This document shows, piece by piece, positions 26,801 through 36,229 of a stretch of 64,000 nucleotides of DNA. The stretch is from positions 62,001-126,000 of the forward strand of contig NZ_PJZF01000007.1 in the NCBI RefSeq assembly GCF_002858675.1, in the 5' to 3' direction. The stretch is from Chimaeribacter californicus (GTDB lineage Bacteria; Pseudomonadota; Gammaproteobacteria; Enterobacterales; Enterobacteriaceae). Made by a program: the position numbers and the translations under genes. The notes beneath the pieces were generated by a model. The model was not told where the DNA came from. It searched no databases and saw nothing but the letters and a program-made list of their open reading frames with translations. How positions within the stretch are numbered: the stretch's first letter is position 1; every line of letters starts with the position of its first letter.

Positions 26801-27989
26801 GCGCATCCCGGCCGGGGAGATCACCCCGGATGGCCTGCTGGCGATTGGCGCGGTGGCCAAAGCGTTCAACCTCTACACCAAAATCACCGGCGGCCAGCGG
26901 GTTGACCTGTTCGGCGCACGGCTGGAGCAGCTGCCCGCGATCTGGCAGCAGCTGGTGGATGCCGGGTTCGAAACCGGCCACGCGTACGGCAAATCGCTGC
27001 GCACGGTGAAATCCTGCGTCGGCTCCACCTGGTGCCGCTACGGCGTGCAGGACTCTACCGGGCTGGCGATTGAGCTGGAGCACCGCTACAAGGGGCTGCG
27101 CTCACCACACAAGATCAAGATGGCGGTCTCCGGCTGCACCCGTGAGTGCGCCGAGGCACAGAGCAAGGATGTCGGGGTGATCGCCACCGACAAAGGCTGG
27201 AACCTTTACGTCTGCGGCAACGGCGGCATGAAGCCGCGCCATGCCGAGCTGCTGGCGGCCGACCTCGACCGCGAGACGCTGATCCGCACCATTGACCGTT
27301 TCCTGATGTTCTACATCCGCACCGCTGACCGCCTGCAACGCACCAGCGTCTGGCGCGACAACCTGGAGGGCGGGCTGGAGATGCTGCGCGACGTAGTGCT
27401 GCATGACTCGCTCGGCCTGGGCGCAGAGCTGGAGCAGGAGATGCAGGCGGTGGTGGACAGCTACCAGTGCGAGTGGCAGACCACGCTGGCCTCGCCGGAG
27501 CAGCAGGCGCTGTTCCGCCCGTTCCTCAACAGTGACCAGCCGGACGAAGCGGTGGTGCAGGTGCTGGAGCGCGGCCAGCCGCGCCCGGCCGACCTGCCGC
27601 CCGCCATCGCCCCTGCGCCGTTGGGTGACGGCTGGGAAGAGGTGGGTCTGCTCTCCGCCATTCCGGCCGACAGCGGGCTGGCGGCGCGGCTGGGCGACCG
27701 GCAGATTGCGCTGTTCCACCTGCCGCACACCCCGGAGAGAGTGTTTGCGCTGGAGAACCGCGAGCCGGGCAGCCACGCCAATGTGCTGGCACGCGGCCTG
27801 ACCGGTGATGCAGGCGGCGAGCCGGTGGTGATTTCGCCGCTGTATAAACAGCGTTTCCGCCTGCGTGACGGCACCAGCCTGGACAAGCCGGGCGTGCGCC
27901 TGCTGTGCTGGCCGGTGCGCGTGGCGCAGGGGCGCATCTGGGTCTGCCGCCAGCCGGTGACGGAAAACGCCCTGGAGACGGTGTCATGA
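23862..27989 (+). CDS. nasCB: Fused NasC-NasB: electron-transfer flavoprotein plus siroheme nitrite reductase
   Basis: One uninterrupted frame of 1375 residues. Residues 1-~400 are a NasC-type FAD/NAD oxidoreductase (VVVGNGMAGMHSVETL; VVIGGGILGIEAATALA), which in Klebsiella delivers electrons to nitrate reductase. Residues ~407-1375 are NasB/NirB: a second FAD/NAD module (GVVIGGGLLGLEAAHALKQL), a [2Fe-2S] BFD domain (VCSCHNVSKG ... CGGC, ~835-880), a second BFD-like segment (GCEICKPLVG, ~930), sulfite-reductase domains with siroheme/4Fe-4S cysteines in SCVGSTWC (~1051) and SGCTREC (~1092), and a NirD-like C-terminal domain (~1255-1373). At the junction GGAGG (25066-25070) lies 9 bases before ATG 25080 (Met407), so NasB could also be made separately. 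In Klebsiella these are two genes. Confidence 0.9.
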   Translation: MTQRLVVVGNGMAGMHSVETLCRLAPGRFAVSVIGAEPHGSYNRILLSPVLAGEQRPEAALLPEMPQGDNVTFYHGETALRIDRARRLLHTSQRCLPYDQLVLATGARPLLPSVPGVDLDGVLGFRTLADVERMLARCRAGAPAVVIGGGILGIEAATALAQRGMRVTLLHRHAGLMERQLDERAGQLLKADLQQRGLRILTGREVAAFHGHGTLEAVTLDNGRRLAAVLAVACIGTRPDTALAAAAGLACDRGVLVDGMLSTADPAISAVGECAQIGTFTAGLVAPCRGQAEVLAQRLAGQPGAAWQPSPLPTRLKVTGIAAFSAGEVQATPHDEIHHTFDPLAGHYRRLLLRDGCLRGVMLYGDTSDAAAYSHLLGQPVSDDLLLGPHSEQSGAAAAAPRRSTTMNDALFPGVRPVLLLAGHGMVGHYFLEQLVERNLHRRYQIIVCAEEPVAAYDRVHLSEFFGGRTADSLSLVADGFFDRHGIELRLGCTLTAIDRTRRCAVDNAGRETPYDQLVLATGSAPFVPPIPGFDRPHCLVYRTLSDLEAIAASAKDATRGVVIGGGLLGLEAAHALKQLGLETHVVEFAPRLMAVQLDEGGATVLRRKIDALGVTVHTSHETKSITDGSSARHCLTFADGSTLESDLVLFSAGIRPRDALARESDIAVGPRGGIVIDNQCRTSDPSIFAIGECALWEGRIFGLVAPGYQMARTLAATLAGDEAAFTGADMSTKLKLLGVEVASLGDAHGSTPGSQSYRWEDGPAEVYKKIVVSADGKRLLGAVLVGDSSDYPTLHQMMLNDLPLPAQPAGLILPAAAGAAPALGVAALPESAQVCSCHNVSKGAILAAVEGGCTDMAGIKSCTKAATGCGGCAALVKQVMEAGLAAQGIEVKRDVCEHFAYSRQELYLLIRVGNLRTFGELLAKHGHGHGCEICKPLVGSLLASCWNDYLLEPAHRPLQDTNDRYFANIQKDGTYSVVPRIPAGEITPDGLLAIGAVAKAFNLYTKITGGQRVDLFGARLEQLPAIWQQLVDAGFETGHAYGKSLRTVKSCVGSTWCRYGVQDSTGLAIELEHRYKGLRSPHKIKMAVSGCTRECAEAQSKDVGVIATDKGWNLYVCGNGGMKPRHAELLAADLDRETLIRTIDRFLMFYIRTADRLQRTSVWRDNLEGGLEMLRDVVLHDSLGLGAELEQEMQAVVDSYQCEWQTTLASPEQQALFRPFLNSDQPDEAVVQVLERGQPRPADLPPAIAPAPLGDGWEEVGLLSAIPADSGLAARLGDRQIALFHLPHTPERVFALENREPGSHANVLARGLTGDAGGEPVVISPLYKQRFRLRDGTSLDKPGVRLLCWPVRVAQGRIWVCRQPVTENALETVS

Positions 27990-30610
27990 CGGCCGTCAAC
28001 ACTGCTGCCGTCAACACCACCTGCCCCTATTGCGGCGTGGGTTGCGGCGTGCGTGCGCAGGTGCAGGGCGAGGGCGTCACGGTCAGCGGCGACCCGCAGC
28101 ACCCGGCCAACCTGGGGCGGCTCTGCATCAAGGGCAGCCGCCTCGGCGACACGCTGGATCTCAGCGGGCGCTTGCTGCACCCGATGCTGGGCGACCGGTG
28201 CGTCAGCTGGGATCAGGCGCTGGATGCGGCAGCCGGGGGGCTGCAACAGGTGATCCGCACGCATGGCCCGCAGGCGGTGGCGTTTTACGGCTCCGGCCAG
28301 CTGCTCACCGAGGATTACTACGTCGCCAATAAACTGATGAAGGGCTTTATCGGCGCGGGCAACATGGACACCAACTCGCGCCTCTGCATGGCCTCGGCGG
28401 TGGCCGGGTACAAGCGGGCGCTGGGCGCGGACTGGGTGCCGTGCCGCTACCGCGATCTGGAACAGACCGATCTGGTGCTGCTGGTCGGCTCCAACGCCGC
28501 CTGGGCGCACCCGGTGCTCTACCAGCGGCTGGCAGAAGCGAAACGGCAGCGGCCGCAGATGCAGGTGGTGCTGATTGACCCGCGCGCCACCGCCAGCGCC
28601 GATCTGGCCGACCGCCACCTGGCGCTGCAGCCGGGCAGTGACATCGCGCTGTTCAATGGCCTGCTGCACTGGCTCCATCAGCACGATGCGCTGGATCAGG
28701 CGTTTTTGCAGCAGCACACCACCGGCGCAGACGCGGCGCTGGCCGCCGCCGCCGGGTGGGATCTGGCGCGGGTCAGCAGGGAGACCGGGCTGAGCCCTGA
28801 CGCGCTCACCGCCTTCTTCCACCAGGTGGCGCAGGCACCGCGCATGATGACGCTGTTCTCAATGGGGATTAACCAGTCCTCGGCAGGCACCGATCAGGTG
28901 AATGCCATCACCAACCTGCATCTGGCGACCGGGCGCATCAATACGCCGGGCAACGGGCCGTTTTCCCTGACCGGCCAGCCGAACGCCATGGGCGGGCGCG
29001 AGGTGGGCGGACTGGCGAACCAGCTGGCGGCGCACATGGGCTTCAGCGCAGAGGAAGTCGATCGCGTTGGCCGTTTCTGGGGCAGTGACAACGTCACACC
29101 TGGGCCGGGGCTGAACGCCACCGCGCTGTTTGACGCGCTGGCCGACGGCCGTATCAAAGCGGTCTGGATCATGGGCACCAACCCGCTGGTCTCCCTGCCG
29201 GATGCCGACCGGGCGCGGCAGGCGCTGGCCGGTTGCCCGCTGGTGATTGTCTCCGAGGTGATGCAGGAGACCGACACCGCCGCGCTGGCGCATATCCGTT
29301 TACCGGCGCTGGCGTGGGGTGAAAAAGAGGGCACGGTGACCAACTCTGAACGCACGATCTCCCGCCAGCGCGCCTTTCTGCCGCCGCCGGGCGAGGCGCG
29401 GGGCGACTGGTGGATAGTCAGCCAGGTGGCGCAGCGGCTGGGCTTTGGTGCGGCGTTTGCTTACACCCACCCGCATCAGATTTTCTGCGAACATGCGGCG
29501 CTTTCCGGCTTTGAGAACCAGGGGCAGCGCGCCTTTGACATCAGCGCCCTGGCAACGCTGACGCAGGAACAGTATCAGCAGCTCACCCCGCAGCGCTGGC
29601 CGCTGCCCGCGCTGCCGCGTCAGGCGCGCGCCTTCTGGCATGCAGACGACAAAGCGCGGTTGCTGGTGGTGCAGCCGCCGGTGCTGCCGGAGCTCACCGG
29701 CTACCCGCTGACCCTGAACAGCGGCCGCATCCGTGACCAGTGGCACACCATGACCCGCACCGGCAAAGCCGCCGCGCTGATGCGCCACACGCCGGAACCG
29801 GTCTGCGTGCTCCACCCGGCAGACATGGCTGACATGGCGGAGGGCGACATCGTCTGCGTGACCTCGCCGCGCGGCTGGTTGCTGGCGCGGGCAACCACGG
29901 ATAACGGCCAGCTGCGCGGCAGCGTGTTTGTGCCGATGCACTGGAACCGGCAGTTCAGCGCGCAGGCGCGGGTAAATGCGCTGGTGGAGGCGCGGGTTGA
30001 CCCGGTCTCCGGCCAGCCGCAGAGCAAACAGACCCCGGTGCGCGTCGCCCGCTGGCCCGCCGCCTGGCAGGGCGAGCTTTTTCTGCGCGGCGAAGGCGCA
30101 CCCCCGCCCGACGTGGGCTACTGGAGCCGGGTGACCCAGCCGGGCGTCAGTGATTTCATCCTGGCGGATCGTACCCCGCTGGCGGAGCCGGAGGCGTGGC
30201 TTCAGGCGTTATGCGGCGGCGGGTTGCTGCTCCAGCAGGCCTTCATGGGCGCGGCGCGGCATCTGCTCGGCTGGCGCGACGGCGAATTGCAGGCGGCGCT
30301 CTACCTGCATCCGCAGCGGTTGCCGGGGCTGGATCGCGAGGCGGTTGTCGCCGCGTTCCGAACGCCGCCGGTGGATGCCGCCGCCCGCCGGGCGCTGCTG
30401 GCCGGGCGGGCGGCCGGTGAGCAGGCCCCACGCGGGGCGATTGTCTGCAGCTGTTTCGGCATCGGCGAGCTGGAGATCCGGCGGGCGCTGGCGGGTGGCT
30501 GTGCATCTGTCGAGGCGCTGGGCGCGGTGCTGAAATGTGGTACCCATTGTGGCTCCTGCCGACCGGAGCTGAAAAAACTGATCCAACAGGCGGCGACACA
30601 ACCCGCTTAG
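27986..30610 (+). CDS. nasA: Assimilatory nitrate reductase NasA
   Basis: Cytoplasmic molybdopterin enzyme reducing nitrate to nitrite. The start ATG at 27986 overlaps the NasB stop (ATGA), giving 874 residues. The N-terminal 4Fe-4S motif is CPYCGVGC (Cys13, 16, 20, then LCIKG). Molybdopterin domains follow with NTNPL-like [14 protein letters not shown] and [12 protein letters not shown], and the C-terminal dinucleotide-binding domain begins near [24 protein letters not shown]-type [2Fe-2S] domain closes the protein ([15 protein letters not shown] ... CGTHCGSC, ~815-860), as in Klebsiella NasA. Confidence 0.94.
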   Translation: MTAVNTAAVNTTCPYCGVGCGVRAQVQGEGVTVSGDPQHPANLGRLCIKGSRLGDTLDLSGRLLHPMLGDRCVSWDQALDAAAGGLQQVIRTHGPQAVAFYGSGQLLTEDYYVANKLMKGFIGAGNMDTNSRLCMASAVAGYKRALGADWVPCRYRDLEQTDLVLLVGSNAAWAHPVLYQRLAEAKRQRPQMQVVLIDPRATASADLADRHLALQPGSDIALFNGLLHWLHQHDALDQAFLQQHTTGADAALAAAAGWDLARVSRETGLSPDALTAFFHQVAQAPRMMTLFSMGINQSSAGTDQVNAITNLHLATGRINTPGNGPFSLTGQPNAMGGREVGGLANQLAAHMGFSAEEVDRVGRFWGSDNVTPGPGLNATALFDALADGRIKAVWIMGTNPLVSLPDADRARQALAGCPLVIVSEVMQETDTAALAHIRLPALAWGEKEGTVTNSERTISRQRAFLPPPGEARGDWWIVSQVAQRLGFGAAFAYTHPHQIFCEHAALSGFENQGQRAFDISALATLTQEQYQQLTPQRWPLPALPRQARAFWHADDKARLLVVQPPVLPELTGYPLTLNSGRIRDQWHTMTRTGKAAALMRHTPEPVCVLHPADMADMAEGDIVCVTSPRGWLLARATTDNGQLRGSVFVPMHWNRQFSAQARVNALVEARVDPVSGQPQSKQTPVRVARWPAAWQGELFLRGEGAPPPDVGYWSRVTQPGVSDFILADRTPLAEPEAWLQALCGGGLLLQQAFMGAARHLLGWRDGELQAALYLHPQRLPGLDREAVVAAFRTPPVDAAARRALLAGRAAGEQAPRGAIVCSCFGIGELEIRRALAGGCASVEALGAVLKCGTHCGSCRPELKKLIQQAATQPA

Positions 30611-30620
30611 GAGCATAACC

Positions 30621-31460
30621 ATGATCTATTCCGAAATGACCGATAACGCAGCGCGCATGGCCGCGCTGCTGGGCGGCATCTGCCGCAGCCGTACGGAAGC
30701 GGGCGAGGTGTGGCTGGTGGGTGCCGGGCCGGGCGATGTGGAGCTGTTGACGCTGAAAGCGTTGCGGGTGCTGCAACAGGCGGAGGTGGTGGTGTATGAC
30801 CGGCTGGTGTCAGAGGAGATCATGGCGCTGGTGCCGCCCGGCGCGCTGAAAATTGATGTCGGCAAAACGCCGCAGCACCACACATTGCCGCAACCGGCGA
30901 TCAACGCGTTGCTGGTGTCGCTGGCGCAGGCCGGGCAACGGGTGGTGCGGCTGAAAGGCGGCGATCCCTTTGTGTTTGGCCGCGGCGGCGAGGAGCAGGA
31001 GGCGTTGCAGCAAGCCGGGCTGCGCTGCCACGTGGTGCCCGGCATCACCGCCGCGCTGGGCTGTGCGGCCGCCAGCGGCATTCCGCTGACCCACCGCGCC
31101 TGCGCCCAGTCAGTGCGGCTGGTGACCGGCCACGGCCGCGACGGCGAGCCGGATCTCGACTGGCCGTCGCTGGTGGCAGAGGGCCAGACGCTGGTGTTCT
31201 ATATGGGGCTGACCCACTGTGCCTCGCTGAGCCATGCGCTGATGGCACACGGCATGGCGGGCGCGATGCCCGCCGCGGTGATCGCCCGCGGCACCCGCGC
31301 CGACCAGCAGGTGTTTACCTGTACGCTCGCCACGCTGGCAGAGACCGTGACGCGTGAACAGCCCGCGTCCCCCAGCCTGCTGATCGTGGGTGAGGTGGTG
31401 CGCTACTACCGGGCTGACGGCGCAAAGCAGGTAGCCCGGCTGACGCTGCCGGTCACGTAA
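30621..31460 (+). CDS. cobA: Uroporphyrinogen-III C-methyltransferase (SUMT)
   Basis: SAM-dependent methyltransferase making precorrin-2, the first committed step to siroheme, the cofactor of the nitrite reductase encoded two genes upstream. 279 residues with the tetrapyrrole methylase signatures [16 protein letters not shown] (~35-50), [16 protein letters not shown] (~112-127) and [14 protein letters not shown]. It lacks the N-terminal CysG dehydrogenase/ferrochelatase domain, so it acts like CobA and needs another enzyme to finish siroheme. It is last gene of the operon, 10 bases after nasA. Confidence 0.92.
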   Translation: MIYSEMTDNAARMAALLGGICRSRTEAGEVWLVGAGPGDVELLTLKALRVLQQAEVVVYDRLVSEEIMALVPPGALKIDVGKTPQHHTLPQPAINALLVSLAQAGQRVVRLKGGDPFVFGRGGEEQEALQQAGLRCHVVPGITAALGCAAASGIPLTHRACAQSVRLVTGHGRDGEPDLDWPSLVAEGQTLVFYMGLTHCASLSHALMAHGMAGAMPAAVIARGTRADQQVFTCTLATLAETVTREQPASPSLLIVGEVVRYYRADGAKQVARLTLPVT

Positions 31461-31468
31461 GCGGCCGG

Positions 31469-32029
31469 CTACTGCCCGAAACGGCCGATCAACCCGGTGG
31501 CGGCGGCGGCATGGCCGTCAAGTTTCTCCAGCAGCTGCTCACGCGTCAGCCCGGCGGGCAGGGCGTCCGGCGGCAGGTCGGTGGCGATCAGCGTAAATAC
31601 ATAATGGTGGAAGCCGGAGCCGGGCGGCGGGCAGGGGCCGTGCCACGCCTGCGTACCGGCGCTGTTTTTGCCGCCGGTGAAGCCCTTGCCCTGCGTCAGT
31701 TCGCCTGCAGCAAAGCCGGTGGCGGAAGGCGGGATGTTATAAGCCACCAGATGGCTGACCCCCAGCCCTTTGCGGCCTTCCGGGTCAAACACCAGCAGCG
31801 CCAGGCTTTTGGTGCCGGGCGGCACGTTGCGCCAGCGCAGCGTAGGGGAGAGGTTTTCACCGGTGCAGGCGGCATTGCCCTGAACCGCCCCGGCAAATTT
31901 CTGGGCCAGCAGCCGGTTATCATCAAAATCAGGCGAGGTCAGGGCGAAAGGGGCCGCGACAGCGGGTAAGGCGGCAAGTGCCACCGTAAACAGCCCGGCC
32001 AGCAGGCCGCGCCGGAAAATCACAGACAT
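31469..32029 (-). CDS. YbhB/YbcL family PEBP-like protein, exported
   Basis: 186 residues with a signal peptide (RRGLLAGLFTVALAALPAVA). The mature domain has the phosphatidylethanolamine-binding-protein fold pattern: ENLSPTLRWRNVPPGTKSLALLVFDPEG, AYNIPPSATGF and a WHGPCPPPGSGFHHYVF stretch that lines the ligand pocket (usually YRGPCPPPGxxHRY). Physiological ligand unknown. It ends 8 bases from the convergent cobA gene. The region between it and the dehydrogenase genes shows no signal. Confidence 0.88.
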   Translation of the reverse strand: MSVIFRRGLLAGLFTVALAALPAVAAPFALTSPDFDDNRLLAQKFAGAVQGNAACTGENLSPTLRWRNVPPGTKSLALLVFDPEGRKGLGVSHLVAYNIPPSATGFAAGELTQGKGFTGGKNSAGTQAWHGPCPPPGSGFHHYVFTLIATDLPPDALPAGLTREQLLEKLDGHAAAATGLIGRFGQ

Positions 32030-32142
32030 AGTCTCTCCTTAATAAGTGTGGGGAAAAATCAGGGGCGTATCAAAAGCATAGGCGAGATTGGCGGAAAGAA
32101 GCCGGGGAAAACGCCGCGACCCTGCAGCCGCGGCGGGAGAGG

Positions 32143-33372
32143 TTACTGGCGGAGCGGTTCGCGCAGGTCTTTGACGTCGTCTGGTTCTACCGGCGCGGCG
32201 GCGTTGTTCCAGCTGTTGCGCACGTAGGTCAGCACGTTGGCGATGTCCTGATCGCTGAGGTAGCGGTCGAACGACGGCATCGACGGCGCGGTCGGCGCCG
32301 CTGTGGTCGCCCCGGCACGTGAACCGGCCAGCACCACGCGGATCATCGAGGTGGCGTTCACGCTGTTGACCAGCGGCGCGTCTGCCAGCCGGGGGAACAG
32401 GCCGGGAATGCCCTGGCCGTCCGGCGTGTGGCAGGCGGAGCAGCGATCGCCGTAGATAGCCCGGCCCGCCACCATCCGTGCATCATCCGGCTTCAGCGGC
32501 GCGGGGGCTTTTGTTGCGCCGCCGCCCAGCCCGCTCTGTTTCAGGTAGACCGCCACCGCTTTCAGATCCGCGTCATTCCAGTGGCGCGAAGAATGGTCCA
32601 CTTCCTCCGCCATCGGGCCGGAGGCGATGTCATAGCGGTTGGCCCCGGTTTTCAGGTAGTCCATCAGCTCCTGCTCCGTCCAGCGGCCGATGCCGGTGTG
32701 CGGGTCCGGGGTGATGTCCGGTGCCATCCACTCCTGCACCACCGCGCCCTGCAACGCCTGATCGTTTTTATCCCCGCCGATCAGGTTTTTCGGCGTATGG
32801 CAGGTGCCGCAGTGCCCCAGCCCCTCCACGATGTAGGCCCCGCGGTTCCACTCCGCGGATTTATCCAGCCTTGGCCGGTAAGCGCCTTTATCGAAATTCA
32901 GCCAGTTCCAGCCAATCAGGCTGGCGCGCTGGTTAAACGGGAACGGCAGCTGGTTGGTCTCCACGTCGCTGTGGATCGGTTGCAGCGTCTGGAGGTAGGC
33001 CCAGAGTGCCCGGTTGTCTTCCCGCGTGACGCGGGTAAACGCCGTGAACGGCATCGCGCCGTAGAGGTGGACACCGCCTTTGCCGATGCCTTCTGACATC
33101 GCGCGATCGAACTCCTCGAACGTCCAGGTGCCGATGCCGGTCTCACGGTCCGGCGTGATGTTGGCCCCGACCAGCCGGCCGAACGGCGTCTCAATCGGGA
33201 CACCGCCCGCGTAGGGCTGGTCCGCTTTGGCGGTGTGGCAGGCGGCACAGTCGCCCAGTACCGCCAGGTAGCGGCCTTTGTCCACGGTTTCAAACGAGCC
33301 GTCACCGGCGGCGTAACAGCTTCCGGCACCCAGCACGCTGAGGCCGATGCAGAGGGAGAGTAAGGTTTTCAT
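32143..33372 (-). CDS. Triheme cytochrome c subunit of gluconate-type dehydrogenase
   Basis: Membrane-associated periplasmic cytochrome c passing electrons from the flavoprotein subunit to ubiquinone. 409 residues from MKTLLSLCIGLSVLGAGSCYAA (signal peptide). The ATG overlaps the flavoprotein stop (ATGA), which rules out the longer upstream frame. Three heme sites CAACH (~40), CGTCH (~190) and CSACH (~315) match the three-heme subunit of the FAD-dependent gluconate, 2-ketogluconate and sorbitol dehydrogenases. Substrate cannot be decided from sequence. Last gene of a three-gene operon. Confidence 0.93.
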   Translation of the reverse strand: MKTLLSLCIGLSVLGAGSCYAAGDGSFETVDKGRYLAVLGDCAACHTAKADQPYAGGVPIETPFGRLVGANITPDRETGIGTWTFEEFDRAMSEGIGKGGVHLYGAMPFTAFTRVTREDNRALWAYLQTLQPIHSDVETNQLPFPFNQRASLIGWNWLNFDKGAYRPRLDKSAEWNRGAYIVEGLGHCGTCHTPKNLIGGDKNDQALQGAVVQEWMAPDITPDPHTGIGRWTEQELMDYLKTGANRYDIASGPMAEEVDHSSRHWNDADLKAVAVYLKQSGLGGGATKAPAPLKPDDARMVAGRAIYGDRCSACHTPDGQGIPGLFPRLADAPLVNSVNATSMIRVVLAGSRAGATTAAPTAPSMPSFDRYLSDQDIANVLTYVRNSWNNAAAPVEPDDVKDLREPLRQ

Positions 33373-35135
33373 GCGGTGATCATCTCCCCGGGTTTTTTCA
33401 GGTAGTAACTGCGGATGGCGTGCGCCGCCTTGAACGCCAGCGCGCCCACGGTGCCGGTGGGGTTGTAGCCGGGGTTCTGCGGGAAGGCAGAGGCACCGAC
33501 CACAAACAGGTTCGGGACGCCCCACACCTGCAGATGTTTGTTCACCGAGCTGGTGGCCGGGTCGGCCCCCATCACAAACCCGCCCACCACATGCGAGGAC
33601 TGGTAAGGCGTGCCGTTCCAGTGGCCGTGCGCCGGCTGCTCGACAATCTGGCGCGGGTTCATGCTGCGGGCAATCTCCGCCACCTTGCCGGTGCAATAGT
33701 GCGCCATTTTCAGGTCATTGGCCGGGAAGTCGAAGGTGACGCGCAGCAGCGGCCGCCCCAGCCGGTCTTTGTAGTTTGGGTCGAGGGAGAGGTAGTTGGT
33801 GCGGGTGGCGTAGCTGCTGGCCTCGCAGCCAATCGACATGGTGCTGAGGTAGTTTGCCACCGTGGCCTTTTTCCATTCGCTGCCCCATTTGGGCGTGCCG
33901 GGCGGCACCGGGCGGGAATTGATCGGCGCGGCGCCAATCGGTGTGACACGGATGCTGCCGCCGCCGAAGAAGCCGAGGCCGCTGTGGTCAAAGTTGTCGT
34001 TGTTGTACTCGTCGATCCCCATGCCTACCGCCCCGGCACCGATAAAGGGGTTAAAGTTTTTGTCATTGAAGAACATCTGCACGCTGTTGGCGGTCTGGTA
34101 GGCGTAGTTGCGGCCGGTGGTGCCGCGCTGGGTGACCGGATCGTAGGGGGTGCCGATACGTGACAGCAGCATCAGGCGCACGTTCTCAAAGGTAAAGGCG
34201 CTGACGATCACCAGATCGGCCGGTTGCTCCCACTCATCACCGGAGGAGTCAATGTAGCGCACGCCGGTGGCGCGGCCGCCGCTGCTGTCGGTGAGCACTT
34301 CCAGCACTTCGCAGCTGGTGCGCGCCTCAAAGCCCTCTTTGCGGATCAGCGCCGGTAACACGGTGGTGATGGCGCTGGCTTTGGAGTAGTTGGCGCAGCC
34401 GAAGTTGGTGCAAAAGCCGCAGAAGGTGCACGGTCCCATCGTCACGCCCAGCGGGTTGGTATAGGCCTGGGAGAGCAGGGCAGAAGGCACCGGAAAGGGT
34501 TTGTAGCCCATGTTCTGGGCCGCCTCTGCAAACAGCGTCGGCGCATAGGGTTGCGCCATCGGCGGCGTCGGGTATTCGGTGGAGCGCATCCCCTCAAACG
34601 GGTTGCCGCCTTCGCGGTGCTCGCCGTTCACATTGGCCGCTTTGCCGGAAATCCCGGCCAGCCGCTCGAACGCGGCGTAATGCGGTTCCATCTCCGCCCA
34701 GTCAGTGCCCCAGTCCTGTAAGGTCAGTTCCGGCGGCATGGCGTCTGCGCCATAGCGCTCCAGCAGGTGGCTGCGTAACCGGAATTCGTGTGGCTGGAAG
34801 CGGAAGGTAATGCCCGCCCAGTGGTTTCCGGCCCCGCCGGTGCCGTTGCCGGGGTGGAATGACCCCCAGCTGCGCATCGGCAGCGCAGTCTGTGACGGGT
34901 CATTGCGGATGGTGATGGTGTTTTGCGCGGTGCGCAGCATCAGCTCCTGGCGGGAGACATAACGCAACTCATCCGGCACGGTTGCGACGTTAAAGTCGCG
35001 GGCGGTATCGCGCCACGGGCCGCGTTCAATGCCGACCACGCTCAGCCCTTCGTCTACCAGCTCATTGGCGATAATCGCGCCTGCCCAGCCAAGGCCGATG
35101 ACGACCACGTCTGTCCTGGGTAATTTCTTTGCCAT
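33369..35135 (-). CDS. GMC-type flavoprotein subunit of gluconate-type dehydrogenase
   Basis: Catalytic FAD subunit of a membrane-bound periplasmic sugar-acid/polyol dehydrogenase. 588 residues with an N-terminal FAD-binding VVVIGLGWAGAIIANELVDE and conserved MRSWGSFHPGNGTGGAGNHWAG. A cysteine set GPCTFCGFCTNFGC (~230-245) agrees with the iron-sulfur ligands described in this enzyme class. The C-terminal GMC region has HVVGGFVMG and NPGYNPTGTVGALA (catalytic His/Asn area). It has no signal peptide of its own and is expected to be exported with the Tat-bearing small subunit encoded 13 bases upstream. Confidence 0.93.
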   Translation of the reverse strand: MAKKLPRTDVVVIGLGWAGAIIANELVDEGLSVVGIERGPWRDTARDFNVATVPDELRYVSRQELMLRTAQNTITIRNDPSQTALPMRSWGSFHPGNGTGGAGNHWAGITFRFQPHEFRLRSHLLERYGADAMPPELTLQDWGTDWAEMEPHYAAFERLAGISGKAANVNGEHREGGNPFEGMRSTEYPTPPMAQPYAPTLFAEAAQNMGYKPFPVPSALLSQAYTNPLGVTMGPCTFCGFCTNFGCANYSKASAITTVLPALIRKEGFEARTSCEVLEVLTDSSGGRATGVRYIDSSGDEWEQPADLVIVSAFTFENVRLMLLSRIGTPYDPVTQRGTTGRNYAYQTANSVQMFFNDKNFNPFIGAGAVGMGIDEYNNDNFDHSGLGFFGGGSIRVTPIGAAPINSRPVPPGTPKWGSEWKKATVANYLSTMSIGCEASSYATRTNYLSLDPNYKDRLGRPLLRVTFDFPANDLKMAHYCTGKVAEIARSMNPRQIVEQPAHGHWNGTPYQSSHVVGGFVMGADPATSSVNKHLQVWGVPNLFVVGASAFPQNPGYNPTGTVGALAFKAAHAIRSYYLKKPGEMITA

Positions 35136-35148
35136 AATTCCCTGTCCC

Positions 35149-35898
35149 TCAGCTTTTTATTTTCCATGCGGGGCTGCCCTGAATGCTCAGCGGCACCAGA
35201 TCCAGCTTTTGATTGTGTTTGCTGACGTAGTCACGGTAGTCGTAACGCGCGCCGGGGAAGCCCAGCATCTTCCACGACACCATGTCACGGTTGCCGCCAT
35301 AGATCGGATCGGCAAAGAAGCCCTCCATGGTGTTTTGCAGCAGCGTGGTGAAAAACAGCGTAGAGTCGATGCCGTCGAGGGCGATTTTCCCGCCTTCCAG
35401 ATCGTGCAGCAGCGCGTCCTGCTGGGCGGCCTCCAGTTCACGGAACGGCTTCTGGTGCTGCGCCCGGCAGTGCGCATCCAGCGCCGCCAGCCCGAGGCGG
35501 TAGCGCTGTTGCGGCACCAGCGGGGACTGGTCGCCCTGTTCCGGCGTGCCGGGCTGGAACGGCCCCTGCATGTAGAGGCGGGCGAAGGTGCCGTAGAACC
35601 CGGCCAGCTGGCGATCGATGAAAACAGCGCACCCGGCCTCTTTACCGCCGATGCTCAGGGCGTCGGCCGGGATCAGCCGGTCGGCGATTGCTTCCACAGT
35701 GGCGGCTTCCTCGGCCGTGAAAAAGGCCCAGCCCTGGGCATCAATCTGCGGCGGCGGGCTGTCATCGAACGGTGACCAGGCCGGCGTATCCTGCAGGGTC
35801 ACCGCACCGGCCACCCGGGCAGCGGCCAGCCCGGCGGAGGCGGCGGTAAACGTGAGAATTTGCCGGCGCGTGACGCCGGGCAAGGTTTTTTTGCTCAT
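35149..35898 (-). CDS. Small (gamma) subunit of gluconate-type dehydrogenase, Tat-exported
   Basis: Gluconate 2-dehydrogenase subunit 3 family: 249 residues with a twin-arginine signal (TRRQILTFTAASAGLAAARV, ~11-30). Family-like stretches are WAFFTAEEAATVEAIADRLIPAD and GCAVFIDRQLAGFYG. It is thought to carry the catalytic subunit through the Tat pore. The start ATG is at 35898 (an adjacent TTG at 35901 is less likely). First gene of the operon. Confidence 0.92.
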   Translation of the reverse strand: MSKKTLPGVTRRQILTFTAASAGLAAARVAGAVTLQDTPAWSPFDDSPPPQIDAQGWAFFTAEEAATVEAIADRLIPADALSIGGKEAGCAVFIDRQLAGFYGTFARLYMQGPFQPGTPEQGDQSPLVPQQRYRLGLAALDAHCRAQHQKPFRELEAAQQDALLHDLEGGKIALDGIDSTLFFTTLLQNTMEGFFADPIYGGNRDMVSWKMLGFPGARYDYRDYVSKHNQKLDLVPLSIQGSPAWKIKS

Positions 35899-36229
35899 CA
35901 AAGTTCCCTGTTAAAGATGCGTGAACGCGGGCGTCATGCCGGGGCAGGACAGAAACAGGCAGACGCAAAAGGCAAAACCACAGGCTGTGGGGGTAGCGCG
36001 CGGCTTTCACCCCCTGAGAGTAGACACAGACAGCATGGGGTTGAAATTAAAAAATTTTTAACAAATGTTAAGGGAATTGTTAATTAATTGTTTTTGTTTG
36101 CTTTATTTATACACAAATTGACACGTGACTTACACTTTCTGACATTCAGGGCGAGACGGGGAAACTGTGACGACTGTCACAGCGATAGTTGTTTTTTTGC
36201 TCACTTCCGGTAGGATAGTTCGCGTGTTG

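Noticed and set aside
32143-33696. 517-residue version of the cytochrome c subunit
   Set aside because: The extra 108 codons overlap the flavoprotein gene; the signal peptide and ATGA overlap fix the start at 33372.
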